Of a DNA stretch of 64,000 bases, positions 15,995-24,778 are shown one piece after another. Every line of letters starts with the position of its first letter. Position 1 is the stretch's first letter. The notes under the pieces are model-generated. The model searched no databases and was not told the origin of the DNA. It saw nothing but the letters and a program-made list of their open reading frames with translations. A program made the position numbers and the translations under genes. Source of the stretch: Agrococcus sp. Marseille-P2731 (GTDB taxonomy: Bacteria; Actinomycetota; Actinomycetes; Actinomycetales; Microbacteriaceae); the NCBI RefSeq assembly GCF_900117395.1, contig NZ_FPEG01000003.1, forward strand, positions 310,001 through 374,000, read 5' to 3'.

Positions 15995-17464
15995 TCAGGC
16001 GAAGGGGTTGGGCATCAGCGTGTACTTCGTCTCGAGGTACTCGTGGATGCCCTCGGCGCCGCCCTCGCGGCCGAGGCCCGACTGCTTGACGCCGCCGAAG
16101 GGGCCGGCCGCGTTCGAGACGACGCCGACGTTGAGGCCCATCATGCCCGTGTCGATCAGCTCGATCATGCGCTGGCCGCGCTTCGTGTCCTGCGTGAAGA
16201 CGTAGCCGACGAGGCCGTACTCGGTCGCGTTCGCGAGCCGCACCGCGTCCTCCTCGGTGCTGAAGCGCTGGATCGCGACGACCGGGCCGAAGATCTCCTC
16301 GATCGAGACGGCCATGCTCGCCTCGACGCCGTCGAGCACGGTGGGCTGGAAGAACGAGCCGGGCCCATCGATCGCCTTGCCACCGGTGACGAGCGTCGCG
16401 CCGGCCGAGACGGCCTCGTCGACGAGTCGCACCGCGTTGTCGACGGCCTTGTCCTCGACGAGCGGGCCGATCGTCACGCCCTCCTCGGTGCCGCGGCCGA
16501 TCTTCATCGCCCTGACGGCATCCCCGATGCGCTGCGCGAACTCGTCGGCGACCGACTCGTGCACGATGAAGCGGTTGGCCGCCGTGCACGCCTGGCCGAT
16601 GTTGCGGAACTTCGCCAGCAGCGCCCCCTCGACGGCCTTGTCGAGATCGGCGTCCTTGAAGACGACGAAGGGGGCGTTGCCGCCGAGCTCCATCGACGAC
16701 TTCAGCACGTTGTCGGCGGCCTGCTTCAGCAGCTGCACGCCCACCGGGGTCGAGCCGGTGAAGGAGACCTTGCGCAGCCGCGGGTCGGCGAGCAGGCGCT
16801 CCGAGAGCGCGCCGGTCGACTTCGTCGTGATGACGTTGACGACGCCCTTCGGCAGCCCGGCCTCCTCGAGCAGCGCGACGAGCGCGAGCGTGGTCAGCGG
16901 CGTGAGCGTCGCGGGCTTCACGACCGCGGTGCATCCGGCCGCGAGCGCGGGGCCGAGCTTGCGCGTCGCCATCGCGAGCGGGAAGTTCCAGGGTGTGATG
17001 AGGAAGCAGGGGCCGACCGGCCGGTGCGTCACGATCATCTGCCCGGTGCCCTCCGGCGTCATCGTGTAGCGACCGTCGATGCGCACGGCCTCCTCAGAGA
17101 ACCAGCGCAGGAACTCGCCGCCGTAGGCGACCTCGCCGCGCGCCTCGGCGAGCGGCTTGCCCATCTCCATCGTCATGAGGAGCGCGAACTCCTCCTTGCG
17201 CTCCTGCAGCAGGTCGAAGGCCTTCCGCAGGATCTCGCCGCGCACGCGCGCCGGCGTCCTGGCCCACTCGTCCTGCGCGGCGACGGCGGCGTCCAGCGCG
17301 CGCACGCCGTCCTCGACCGATCCGTTGGCGATCTGCTTGATGACCTCGCCGGTCGCGGGGTCGCGCACGTCGATCGTCCCCTGCTCACCATCGATCCACT
17401 CACCGCCGATGAACAGCTGGCCGGTGACGGCATCCAGCACCTGGGTCTCGGTGGTCGCGTTCAT
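15995..17464 (-). CDS. gabD: NAD(P)-dependent succinate-semialdehyde dehydrogenase
   Basis: Oxidises succinate semialdehyde to succinate, the last step of the GABA shunt or of related catabolic routes. The 489 residues show the aldehyde dehydrogenase order: TPWNFPLAMATRKLGPALAAGC (N169-type oxyanion Asn), FTGSTPVGVQL cofactor loop, catalytic Glu in MELGGNAPFVVF, nucleophilic Cys in FRNIGQACTAANRF, EEIFGPVVAI, and PFGGVKQSGLGREGG at the C-terminus. ATG 17464 has AAGGAG about 7 nt upstream. A GTATAC palindrome covers the -10 box, so a GntR-type repressor is likely. The exact semialdehyde substrate is inferred from overall GabD resemblance. Confidence 0.9.
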   Translation of the reverse strand: MNATTETQVLDAVTGQLFIGGEWIDGEQGTIDVRDPATGEVIKQIANGSVEDGVRALDAAVAAQDEWARTPARVRGEILRKAFDLLQERKEEFALLMTMEMGKPLAEARGEVAYGGEFLRWFSEEAVRIDGRYTMTPEGTGQMIVTHRPVGPCFLITPWNFPLAMATRKLGPALAAGCTAVVKPATLTPLTTLALVALLEEAGLPKGVVNVITTKSTGALSERLLADPRLRKVSFTGSTPVGVQLLKQAADNVLKSSMELGGNAPFVVFKDADLDKAVEGALLAKFRNIGQACTAANRFIVHESVADEFAQRIGDAVRAMKIGRGTEEGVTIGPLVEDKAVDNAVRLVDEAVSAGATLVTGGKAIDGPGSFFQPTVLDGVEASMAVSIEEIFGPVVAIQRFSTEEDAVRLANATEYGLVGYVFTQDTKRGQRMIELIDTGMMGLNVGVVSNAAGPFGGVKQSGLGREGGAEGIHEYLETKYTLMPNPFA

Positions 17465-17499
17465 GCAGGACTCCTTCGTCGTGGCTTCGGCGGATGCTC

Positions 17500-17531
17500 A
17501 CATCGTATACGAAGTGGGGCCGATCGGTCAG
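17500..17531 (-). promoter_or_regulatory. gabD promoter with GTATAC palindrome operator
   Basis: On the reverse strand, CTGACC (17526-17531), 18 nt, then TACGAT (17502-17507) look like -35 and -10. The palindrome ACaTCGTATACGAaGT (17500-17515; one mismatched pair) covers the -10. GTATAC cores of this kind are typical for GntR/FCD repressors. No GntR gene is in the window. Confidence 0.5.
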
Positions 17532-19690
17532 GGGCGCTTGCCCGATCCCTGGCGCGGCGCTCGAGCCAGCTTCGACGGCCACCAGGTCTTCGGACCGATC
17601 TCGAGAGCGAGCGCTGGCACGAGCAGCGAGCGCACGAGCGTCGTGTCGATCAGCACGCCGAGGGCGACGATGATGGCCAGCTGCAGCAGGAACAGCACCG
17701 GGATCACCGAGAGCGCCGCGAAGGTCGCCGCCAGCACCACACCCGCCGAGGTGATCACGCCGCCGGTGACGCGCAGACCGCGCAGCACGCCCTCGCGATG
17801 GCCGCGGAGCCCCACCTCCTCGCGCACCCGCGTCATGAGGAAGATGTTGTAGTCGACCCCGAGCGCCACGAGGAAGACGAACGCGAACAGCGGCACGGCA
17901 GGATCCATCGCCGGGATCCCCATCAGGCCGAGGATCACCGCACCGACGCCGAGCGCCGTGTAGTACGACAGCACCGTGGTCGCGAGCAGCAGCAGCGCGG
18001 CGACGATCGAGCGCAGCAGCAGCATGAGGATCAGCGAGATCACCAGCAGCACGATGGGGATGATCAGGGCGCGGTCATGGGCGGATGCGTCGTTGGTGTC
18101 GATCGCGGTCGCGGTCGTGCCGCCGACGGCGATGTCGGGCGAGATCGCGTGCACGACCTCGCGGATCTCGCGCACCACGGTCTGCGCCTCGTCGGAGTCC
18201 GGCGCGGCGACGAGCGTCGCCTGCACGAGCACCTGCCCGTCGACGACCGTCGGCGATGCCTCGGCGAAGGGCGAGGCCGCTTCGACGGGCAGCGGGATCG
18301 ATCCGGACGGCGAATCCTCGCTCACCACCGCGACGCCCTCGACGCCCTCGAGCGCCGCCAGCGCATCCGCGACCTCGTCGAGATCGGCCTCTGCGGCGAG
18401 CACCTGGGTGGGCGTGCCGGAACCGCCCGGGAAGTGCGCCGACAGCAGGGCCTGCCCGTCGCGGGCCTGCGATTCGCCGACGACGAAGTCGCTCGAGGGA
18501 ACGCCCTCGGCCTGCAGCTGGGTCACGCCCACGGCGCCGATGCCGAGCACGAGGGCCGTCGCGATCCACACGGTGCGCGTGCGACGCTCGACCAGCTTGG
18601 AGACGCCGCCCCAGAGGCCCTTGCCGTCTGGCTTGGTGCGTGGCCGCTCGGGCGTCGGCGCGAACGGCCAGAAGGCGACCCGGCCGAACGCGAGCAGCAG
18701 CGCCGGCAGGAGCGTGAGGCCCGCGACGATCGAGGTGGCGATGCCGATCGCGGCGACCGGGCCCAGCTGCTGGTTGGAGACGAGGTCGCTCAGCAGCAGG
18801 CAGAGGAGGCCGGCGATCACCGTGCCGCCGGAGGCGACGATGGGCTCGACGGAGCCCTTGAGCGCGCGGACCGTCGCCTCCCAGCGGGAGTCGACCTCGC
18901 CGAGCGCCTCGCGGAACCGCGCGGTGTACAGCAGGCCGTAGTCGGTGGCGGCACCGACGACGAGGATGAAGAGGATGCCCTGCGTCTGCCCGCTGAGCGT
19001 GAGCACCTCGGCCTTCGCGAGCTGGAAGACGATGAGGATCGCGAGGCAGAGCGCCGACACCGAGGTGAACAGCACCAGCAGCGGCAGCAGCGGCGAGCGG
19101 TAGACGATCACCAAGATGACGAACACCGCGCCGAGCGCGACGAGCAGCAGGATGCCGTCGATGCCGCCGAAGGCCGCGCTGATGTCCGCGGTGAAGCCGG
19201 CCGGGCCCGTGACCGCGGTCTGCACCTCGTCGCCGAGGTCGGCGTCGGCGACGGCCCCGCGCACCTCCTCGACGATGTCCGCGAGCTCTCCCGAGCTGTC
19301 GAGCACCGCGACGAACTGCGCAGCCTGGCCGTCCTCGCTCGGTATCAGCGGCGACGCCTCGACGACCCCGTCGATGTCGGTCACGGACTGCTGCAGCTGC
19401 TCGAGCCCCTCGAGCGCGTCCGCGGGGATGTCGCCGTCGGTCGCGGCGATCACGATCGCGGGGATCTCGTCGGCGCCCACGAACTCGGCCAGCGCCTCCT
19501 GCACCGTCGTCGACTCCGCGCTCGAGGGCAGGAAGCTGCTCTGGTCGTTGGACACGACCGTCGAGAGGCTGCCGAAGGTCGGCCCGCCGAAGCCCGCGGC
19601 GGCGAACCAGCCGAGGATCAGGACGGCAGGCAGCACCACCCGGAGCCAAGTGGGGATCCGACGGGTAGCGGAGCGTTCGCGCGATGACAC
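17528..19690 (-). CDS. MMPL family transporter (YdfJ-like)
   Basis: A 720-residue RND-type membrane protein of the MMPL family, which exports lipids or drugs using the proton gradient. It has the family plan: one N-terminal helix (WLRVVLPAVLILGWFAAAGFGG), a periplasmic-type domain, then helices with VVGAATDYGLLYTARFRE (proton-relay Asp-Tyr pair), and a second repeat with FVFLVALGVDYNIFLMTRVREE. The start is a GTG at 19690; an imperfect 9-5-9 palindrome lies 4 nt upstream and no ribosome binding site is seen. A TetR-type repressor binding there would block the gene, but no TetR gene is nearby. Its stop reaches into the gabD promoter. Confidence 0.92.
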   Translation of the reverse strand: MSSRERSATRRIPTWLRVVLPAVLILGWFAAAGFGGPTFGSLSTVVSNDQSSFLPSSAESTTVQEALAEFVGADEIPAIVIAATDGDIPADALEGLEQLQQSVTDIDGVVEASPLIPSEDGQAAQFVAVLDSSGELADIVEEVRGAVADADLGDEVQTAVTGPAGFTADISAAFGGIDGILLLVALGAVFVILVIVYRSPLLPLLVLFTSVSALCLAILIVFQLAKAEVLTLSGQTQGILFILVVGAATDYGLLYTARFREALGEVDSRWEATVRALKGSVEPIVASGGTVIAGLLCLLLSDLVSNQQLGPVAAIGIATSIVAGLTLLPALLLAFGRVAFWPFAPTPERPRTKPDGKGLWGGVSKLVERRTRTVWIATALVLGIGAVGVTQLQAEGVPSSDFVVGESQARDGQALLSAHFPGGSGTPTQVLAAEADLDEVADALAALEGVEGVAVVSEDSPSGSIPLPVEAASPFAEASPTVVDGQVLVQATLVAAPDSDEAQTVVREIREVVHAISPDIAVGGTTATAIDTNDASAHDRALIIPIVLLVISLILMLLLRSIVAALLLLATTVLSYYTALGVGAVILGLMGIPAMDPAVPLFAFVFLVALGVDYNIFLMTRVREEVGLRGHREGVLRGLRVTGGVITSAGVVLAATFAALSVIPVLFLLQLAIIVALGVLIDTTLVRSLLVPALALEIGPKTWWPSKLARAPRQGSGKRP

Positions 19691-19693
19691 TTC

Positions 19694-19716
19694 GCCACAC
19701 TATCTTTTAGTTTGGC
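19694..19716 (-). promoter_or_regulatory. 9-5-9 imperfect palindrome upstream of the MMPL gene
   Basis: GCCACACTA-TCTTT-TAGTTTGGC, one mismatched pair, located 4-26 nt before the GTG start in an unusually A+T-rich patch. Length and layout are typical of a TetR-family operator. GATAGT on the reverse strand within it may be the -10 box. Confidence 0.5.
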
Positions 19717-19759
19717 TATCTACAAGCCAGGCGCATCACCTGGAGCGAGCCGTCGAGCC

Positions 19760-20332
19760 TCACACGGTTCGCACGATCTCCACGCCCCCGTCGCGCAGCT
19801 CGTCGAGCGCGGCCGCCCGCGTCTCGGGCGACACCGCCGAGGTCAGGCCGTCGATGACGCGCACCCGGATGCCCGCGAGGGCCGCGTCGAGCGCCGACGC
19901 CTTCACGCAGTGGTCGGTGGCGATGCCCACGACGTCGAGCCGATCGATCTCCTGCTCCTCGAGCACCTCGGCGAGGGTCTCGCCGTCGTCGGTCGTACCC
20001 TCGAACGCTGAGTACGCCGGCTCGCCCTGCCCCTTCTTGATGTGCACGTCGATCGCGAGCACGTCGAGGGCCGGGTGGTAGTCGGCGCCGGGCGTGCCTG
20101 CGACGCAGTGCACCGGCCAGGTGTCGACGTAGTCGGGCTCGCCCGCCGCGAAGTGCCCGCCGTTGTCGCCCTGCGGGTCGTGCCAGTCGCGGCTCGCGGC
20201 GACGATGGCGTAGTCGTGCGTGCGCAGGTGCTCGCTGATGGCGGCCGCGACGGCAGCGCCGCCGGCCGTGCCGAGAGCGCCGCCCTCGGTGAAGTCGTTC
20301 TGCACGTCGACGATCAGGATGCCTGCGCTCAT
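19760..20332 (-). CDS. pncA: Nicotinamidase/pyrazinamidase
   Basis: Hydrolyses nicotinamide to nicotinate and ammonia for NAD recycling; related enzymes activate pyrazinamide. The 190 residues fit the isochorismatase fold. The catalytic triad is visible: Asp in ILIVDVQNDF, Lys in HIKKGQ, and Cys in GIATDHCVKASALDA. Metal ligands are in SRDWHDPQGDNGGHF. Length matches PncA. ATG 20332 is preceded by TACCCT with a 6-nt gap, consistent with a leaderless mRNA. It is divergent from a small unknown gene and 69 nt upstream of the MMPL gene. Confidence 0.93.
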   Translation of the reverse strand: MSAGILIVDVQNDFTEGGALGTAGGAAVAAAISEHLRTHDYAIVAASRDWHDPQGDNGGHFAAGEPDYVDTWPVHCVAGTPGADYHPALDVLAIDVHIKKGQGEPAYSAFEGTTDDGETLAEVLEEQEIDRLDVVGIATDHCVKASALDAALAGIRVRVIDGLTSAVSPETRAAALDELRDGGVEIVRTV

Positions 20333-20338
20333 GGGGCC

Positions 20339-20344
20339 AGGGTA
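20339..20344 (-). promoter_or_regulatory. -10 box of pncA (leaderless)
   Basis: TACCCT on the reverse strand, 6 nt before the ATG. Confidence 0.45.
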
Positions 20345-20415
20345 CGCCGCTCGGCCGAGCGCAGCGGTGCGGATGCGCTCCGGGCAGCGCGACCGCGCGC
20401 GGTCAATTTGGGGTA

Positions 20416-20434
20416 CAGAATCGGGTAGATTCTG
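20416..20434 (+). promoter_or_regulatory. Palindrome over the -10 box of the 80-aa gene
   Basis: CAGAATC-GGGTA-GATTCTG, a perfect 7-bp inverted repeat. TAGATT (20426-20431) inside it fits a -10 box 6 nt before the GTG start. A repressor bound here would block transcription. Confidence 0.5.
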
Positions 20435-20437
20435 GAG

Positions 20438-20680
20438 GTGCTCACCTCGCCACGCCTGCCGGTCTTCAGCACTGCAGACATCGCCGCAGTCCTCTCCGAC
20501 CTCCAGGCCCGCGCGAGCGGCCCTTCGAGCCTGCGGGCCTGGGCGAGAGAGGCGAGCGTCGCGACCGACCGGGTCGTCGCGACCGACGGCCTCACCTATG
20601 TGCGGCTCGCAGCGCGAGACGACGAGGGCGCACCCATCGTGCTGATGCTGCTCGAGGACGTCTGGGAGCGCGCGGTCTGA
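20438..20680 (+). CDS. Hypothetical 80-residue protein
   Basis: A small protein with GTG start. I recognise no family. It has an Ala/Ser/Arg-rich helical first half (TADIAAVLSDLQARASGPSSLRAWAREASV) and a compact second half ending IVLMLLEDVWERAV. GGAGG overlaps the GTG itself and is too close to serve as a ribosome binding site, whereas TAGATT is at leaderless distance. Codon use has the strong G/C third-position bias of its neighbours. It is divergent from pncA and convergent with nhaA. Confidence 0.6.
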   Translation: MLTSPRLPVFSTADIAAVLSDLQARASGPSSLRAWAREASVATDRVVATDGLTYVRLAARDDEGAPIVLMLLEDVWERAV

Positions 20681-20713
20681 GACCTGCGCCCGAGCGTCTC
20701 GCCGTGGGCCCGC

Positions 20714-21973
20714 TCAGTCGCCGATGCGTGCCTGAGGGCTGTCGACCTCGCCGTCGCGGTTCTCGTCCCGGCTGCGCGAGCGCCGCGCATCCCAGCGCAG
20801 CAGTGGAGCCGCCAGCAGCGCTGCGACGCCCGAGCCGATGAGCACCGCGAGCTTGGCCGCGTCGGTGCGCGCGGCGTCGTCGAAGGACAGCTCCGTGATC
20901 AGCAGCGACACGGTGAAGCCGACGCCGGTCAGCAGCGCGACAGGCACGAGATCCCGGATGCCGATGCCGTCCGGCAGGCGCAGCGGCGTGATCCGGGTGA
21001 CGAGCGCGGTGACCCCGAGCACGCCGATGAGCTTGCCCAGGACGAGCCCACCCGCCACCGCGATCAGCACCGGCTGTGCAGCCAGCTCGGCGAAGCCGCC
21101 GCCACCCGCGACGGAGACGCCCGCCGAGCAGAACGCGAAGACCGGCAGCGCGACCGCGGTCGACCACGGCCGCACGGCGGCTTCGTGGCGATGCGTGCGG
21201 GCGTGCCGCTCGCCGTGCACGGGCGCGGCGGGCACGAGCGCGCCCAGCAGCACGCCGGCGATCGTCGCGTGCACACCGGATTCGTGCATGCACCACCACG
21301 CGACGAGCGCGATCGGGATGAGCAGCCACCACATGGCGTAGCGGGATCGGACCAGCAGCCCGAACGCGGTGAGGGCGAGGAGCGCGCCGAGGAGCGCGAA
21401 CAGCTGCACCGTCGCCGTGTAGAACACGGCGATCACGACGATGGCCAGCAGGTCGTCGACGACCGCGAGCGTCAGCAGGAAGGTGCGGAGGCCCACCGGG
21501 AGGCCGCGGCCGAAGATCGCCAGGACGGCCAGCGCGAACGCGATGTCGGTGGCGGCCGGGATCGCCCAGCCGCTCAGCGCCTCCGGATCCCCGGCAGCGA
21601 GGACGACGGCGATGTAGACCGCTGCCGGCAGCGCCATGCCGCCGACCGCGGCCAGCACCGGCACGGCTGCTCGCTTCGGATCGCGCAGGCTGCCGGCGAC
21701 GATCTCGTGCTTGAGCTCGACGCCGACGACGTAGAAGAACACGGCCAGCAGCCCGTCCGCCGCCCACGCCGCGACGCTCAGGTCGAGGTGCAGCAGCTCC
21801 GGGCCGATGCGCAGCTCCATGAGGGATGCGTAGGAGTCGCGCCACGGCGAGTTGGCCCAGACGAGCGCGGCAGCGGCGGCGATCAGCAGCAGCACGCCGC
21901 TGGTCGTCTCGAGGCGCAGGGCCTGCGCGATGCGCGCGCGTCGTGCGCCGATGGGTGTGCGGGTCGGTTCCAC
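20714..21973 (-). CDS. nhaA: Na+/H+ antiporter NhaA
   Basis: Exports sodium in exchange for protons, giving salt and alkaline pH tolerance. The 419 residues have about 11-12 membrane helices. Family landmarks: WANSPWRDSY, DGLLAVFFYVVGVELKHEIVAGSL, the GWAIPAATDIAFALAVLAIFG stretch and the adjacent Asp pair in LAVVDDLLAIVVIA that binds Na+/H+. The start is taken as GTG 21973 with GGGAG upstream; a longer frame to 22099 would run through the structured leader and lacks NhaA similarity. There is no TA-containing -10 box between the gene and the tRNA-Thr gene upstream, so it is probably transcribed together with the tRNA. Confidence 0.92.
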   Translation of the reverse strand: MEPTRTPIGARRARIAQALRLETTSGVLLLIAAAAALVWANSPWRDSYASLMELRIGPELLHLDLSVAAWAADGLLAVFFYVVGVELKHEIVAGSLRDPKRAAVPVLAAVGGMALPAAVYIAVVLAAGDPEALSGWAIPAATDIAFALAVLAIFGRGLPVGLRTFLLTLAVVDDLLAIVVIAVFYTATVQLFALLGALLALTAFGLLVRSRYAMWWLLIPIALVAWWCMHESGVHATIAGVLLGALVPAAPVHGERHARTHRHEAAVRPWSTAVALPVFAFCSAGVSVAGGGGFAELAAQPVLIAVAGGLVLGKLIGVLGVTALVTRITPLRLPDGIGIRDLVPVALLTGVGFTVSLLITELSFDDAARTDAAKLAVLIGSGVAALLAAPLLRWDARRSRSRDENRDGEVDSPQARIGD

Positions 21974-22136
21974 GGGTCTCCCGTCGTCCCCGCCGAGCAG
22001 GTTCGCTCGGCGGCACGCCGACCAGGCTTCCCGGCACACCACGCCCTCGCCGCGTTCGCCGCGAGAGACGGAGGAAGCCCCGCTGAGCGCCCAGCGCATC
22101 GGAGATGCGCCGGGCAGCCCGCGAGGCTGTTCCCTG
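21974..22136 (-). promoter_or_regulatory. Structured leader between tRNA-Thr and nhaA
   Basis: Three helices are visible. CCGCCGAGC (21990-21998) pairs with GCTCGGCGG (22005-22013), 9 bp. GGCTTCC (22025-22031) pairs with GGAAGCC (22073-22079), enclosing a CTCGC/GCGAG hairpin (22046-22050 with 22061-22065). GCGCATC (22094-22100) pairs with GATGCGC (22104-22110). The last hairpin may end tRNA transcription. The others lie just before the nhaA ribosome binding site and may be a cis-regulatory RNA. I could not match it to a known riboswitch class from memory. Confidence 0.45.
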
Positions 22137-22209
22137 TGCCGCCTGGGAGAATCGAACTCCCGACCTATTCATTACGAGTGAATCGCTCTGCCGACTGAGC
22201 TAAGGCGGC
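22137..22209 (-). tRNA. tRNA-Thr (anticodon CGT)
   Basis: 73 nt on the reverse strand. Acceptor GCCGCCT pairs with AGGCGGC, D-arm TTAGCTCAGTCGGCAGAGC, anticodon loop CTCGTAA closed by ATTCA/TGAAT, T-loop GTTCGATTC. Discriminator A; CCA is not encoded. Confidence 0.97.
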
Positions 22210-22229
22210 GTGCCGAGGCACGATCAACG

Positions 22230-22235
22230 ATCATA
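22230..22235 (-). promoter_or_regulatory. -10 box of tRNA-Thr
   Basis: TATGAT on the reverse strand (5 of 6 match), 20 nt before the tRNA 5' end. It may also be the only promoter for nhaA. Confidence 0.5.
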
Positions 22236-22310
22236 GCGCATCTGCCTCGCCAGCCACGACCGCAGGCGTGCTCCGCACCCGCGCCGCGGCGCATCCGCCC
22301 GCACCCGGAG

Positions 22311-22339
22311 TTGACGCACCGAGCCCTCTCTATCAGGCT
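22311..22339 (+). promoter_or_regulatory. Promoter of the phosphoketolase gene (leaderless)
   Basis: TTGACG (22311-22316), 17 nt, CAGGCT (22334-22339), then 7 nt to the ATG at 22347. Confidence 0.5.
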
Positions 22340-22346
22340 CGAACCC

Positions 22347-24743
22347 ATGACCGCGCCAGCCTGGAGACTCAGCACCGCACCCGCCTCCCCCACCGCCCTC
22401 GAGCAGGTCGATGCCTGGTGGCGCGCCGCGAACTACCTGAGCATCGGGCAGATCTACCTGCAGGAGAACCCGCTGCTGCGCGAGCCGCTCGAGCCCGAGC
22501 ACCTCAAGCGGCGGCTCCTGGGCCACTGGGGCACCACGCCGGGGCTGAACTTCGTCTACGGGCACCTCGGCCGCGTCATCCGCGAGCGCGAGCAGCGCGC
22601 GCTGTTCGTGATGGGGCCCGGGCACGGCGGGCCGAGCGGCGTCGCCTGCGCGTGGCTCGAGGGCACCTACACCGAGCGGTTCCCCGACATCGAGCAGAGC
22701 GAGCGGGGCATGCAGCGGCTGTTCCGGCAGTTCTCGTTCCCCGGCGGCATCCCGAGCCACGCGGCACCGGAGACGCCCGGCTCGATCAACGAGGGCGGCG
22801 AGCTCGGCTACTCCCTCGCCCACGCGTACGGCGCCGCGCTGGACGACCCCGAGCTGCTCGTCGCCTGCGTCATCGGCGACGGCGAGGCCGAGACGGGGCC
22901 GCTGGCTGGTTCCTGGCACGCGAACAAGCTGCTCAACCCGGTGGCCGACGGGGTGGTGCTGCCGATCCTGCACCTCAACGGCTGGAAGATCGCGAACCCG
23001 ACGCTGCTGGCGCGGATCCCCGAGCACGAGCTGCTCGAGCTGATGCGCGGCTACGGGCACGACCCGATCCTCGTGACCGTCGGCGGTGACGACGACACGG
23101 CGGGCTCGCATCGCCGCTTCGCCGCCGCGCTCGACGACGCGCTCGACCGCATCGCGGCGATCAAGGCGGATGCGGCGGCCGGCACGCTCACCGCCCGACC
23201 TGCCTGGCCCATGCTGGTGCTGCGCAGCCCGAAGGGCTGGACGTGCCCGAAGGAGGTCGACGGACAGGCGATCGAGGGCACCTGGCGCGCGCACCAGGTG
23301 CCGCTCGAGGAGGTCCGCGAGGACGAGGAGCACCGTCGGCTGCTCGAGGAGTGGCTGCGCTCCTATCGCCCGGACGAGCTCTTCGACGAGCGGGGCGCGC
23401 CGCGAGAGCTCGTCACGGCCGCCGCGCCGAGCGGCGACCTGCGCATGAGCGCGACGCCGGTCGCGAACGGCGGGGTGCTGAGGCAGCCCCTCTCCCTCGC
23501 CGCGCTCCGCGGCTCAGCGCACGAGGTCGACCCCGCGCGGCGCGGCGCCAGCAGCACCGGCTCGACGGCGGTGCTGGGCGCATGGCTGGCCGAGGTGCTG
23601 CGCGACAACCCCGAGACGTTCCGCCTCTTCGGGCCCGACGAGACCGCATCCAATCGCCTCGCACCCGCGGTCTACGAGGTCACCGACAAGCAGTGGAACG
23701 CGGTGGCCCTGCCCGGCGACGAGCACCTCTCCCCCACCGGCCGCGTCATCGAGGTGCTGAGCGAGCACCTCTGCCAGGGGTTGCTGGAGGGCTACCTGCT
23801 GACCGGGCGCCACGGGCTCTTCACGACCTACGAGGCCTTCGCCCACATCGTCGACTCCATGCTGAACCAGCACGCGAAGTGGCTCGAATCGGCGATGCAC
23901 GTACCGTGGCGCGAGCCGATCTCAGGCCTCAACTACCTGCTCTCGAGCCACGTCTGGCGGCAGGACCACAACGGCTTCAGCCATCAGGATCCCGGCTTCA
24001 TCGACGTGGCGCTCAACAAGAGCGCCGAGGTCGTGCGCGTCTACCTGCCCTTCGACGCGAACACGCTGCTCGCGACGACCGACCACTGCCTGCGCTCGAC
24101 CGGCACGATCAACGTGATCGTCGCCGGCAAGCAGCCGCAGCCGCAGTGGCTGACGCTCGACGAGGCCGCCGAGCACTGCGAGCGCGGCTTGGGCGTCCTG
24201 CCCTGGGCCGGCACCGAGACCGACGAGCGGCCGGCGGATGCGGTGCTGGCGGCCGCGGGGGACGTGCCGACCCTCGAGGCGCTCGCCGCCGCCTCGCTGC
24301 TGCGCGAGGCCGTGCCGGAGCTGTCGCTGCGGGTCGTGAACGTGGTCGACCTCGGGCGGCTGCAGCAGGAGGAGCACCATCCGCACGGGCTGCCGGATGC
24401 CGAGTACGACCGGTTCTTCACGGCGGACAAGCCGGTGGTGTTCGCCTATCACGGCTATCCGTGGACGATCCATCGCCTGACCTACCGGCGCTCGGGCCAC
24501 GACCAGCTGCACGTGCACGGATTCCTGGAGCGGGGCACGACCACCACACCCTTCGACATGGTGATGATGAACGGACTCGACCGCTACACCCTCGCGATCG
24601 ACGTCATCGATCGCGCCGGCTTCGCGCAGTCGCACGCCGAGGCGAGGCAGTCGTTCTCGGCTGCGCGGGACCGGGCGAAGGCCTACACGCGCGAGCACGG
24701 CATCGACATCCCGGAGGTCGCCGACTGGGAGTGGCCCGCCTGA
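22347..24743 (+). CDS. xfp: Phosphoketolase (xylulose-5-phosphate/fructose-6-phosphate)
   Basis: Thiamine-diphosphate enzyme that splits xylulose 5-phosphate (and often fructose 6-phosphate) with phosphate to acetyl-phosphate and glyceraldehyde 3-phosphate (or erythrose 4-phosphate). The 798 residues match family length. Motifs: [31 protein letters not shown], the cofactor-binding [32 protein letters not shown] and [18 protein letters not shown]. The start is ATG 22347; the earlier in-frame ATG at 22311 lies in the promoter. Acetyl-phosphate made here can feed AckA and Pta, encoded at 50.6-53.9 kb. It is convergent with the lipoprotein hydrolase gene. Confidence 0.96.
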   Translation: MTAPAWRLSTAPASPTALEQVDAWWRAANYLSIGQIYLQENPLLREPLEPEHLKRRLLGHWGTTPGLNFVYGHLGRVIREREQRALFVMGPGHGGPSGVACAWLEGTYTERFPDIEQSERGMQRLFRQFSFPGGIPSHAAPETPGSINEGGELGYSLAHAYGAALDDPELLVACVIGDGEAETGPLAGSWHANKLLNPVADGVVLPILHLNGWKIANPTLLARIPEHELLELMRGYGHDPILVTVGGDDDTAGSHRRFAAALDDALDRIAAIKADAAAGTLTARPAWPMLVLRSPKGWTCPKEVDGQAIEGTWRAHQVPLEEVREDEEHRRLLEEWLRSYRPDELFDERGAPRELVTAAAPSGDLRMSATPVANGGVLRQPLSLAALRGSAHEVDPARRGASSTGSTAVLGAWLAEVLRDNPETFRLFGPDETASNRLAPAVYEVTDKQWNAVALPGDEHLSPTGRVIEVLSEHLCQGLLEGYLLTGRHGLFTTYEAFAHIVDSMLNQHAKWLESAMHVPWREPISGLNYLLSSHVWRQDHNGFSHQDPGFIDVALNKSAEVVRVYLPFDANTLLATTDHCLRSTGTINVIVAGKQPQPQWLTLDEAAEHCERGLGVLPWAGTETDERPADAVLAAAGDVPTLEALAAASLLREAVPELSLRVVNVVDLGRLQQEEHHPHGLPDAEYDRFFTADKPVVFAYHGYPWTIHRLTYRRSGHDQLHVHGFLERGTTTTPFDMVMMNGLDRYTLAIDVIDRAGFAQSHAEARQSFSAARDRAKAYTREHGIDIPEVADWEWPA

Positions 24744-24775
24744 CGCGACCGCAGGTCGCGCGCGTCACGAGACCG
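24741..24775. terminator. Hairpin element between xfp and the hydrolase gene
   Basis: CGCGACC (24744-24750) and GGTCGCG (24754-24760) form a 7-bp stem with a 3-nt loop; outer TGACGCG/CGCGTCA can also pair. It shares CCGCAGGTCG and CGCGTCACGAGACCG with the element after acs at 36552-36598. It lies between convergent genes. Confidence 0.5.
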
Positions 24776-24778
24776 CCC

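Noticed and set aside
16043..19687. A 1214-residue open frame on the forward strand across gabD and the MMPL gene
   Set aside because: It is antisense to two clear genes; its composition (Arg, Asp, His, Leu, Gly) is the usual high-G+C shadow and it has no recognisable domain.
21974..22136. Cobalamin or c-di-AMP riboswitch upstream of nhaA
   Set aside because: I looked for their conserved boxes and did not find them; the helices seen do not match either plan.
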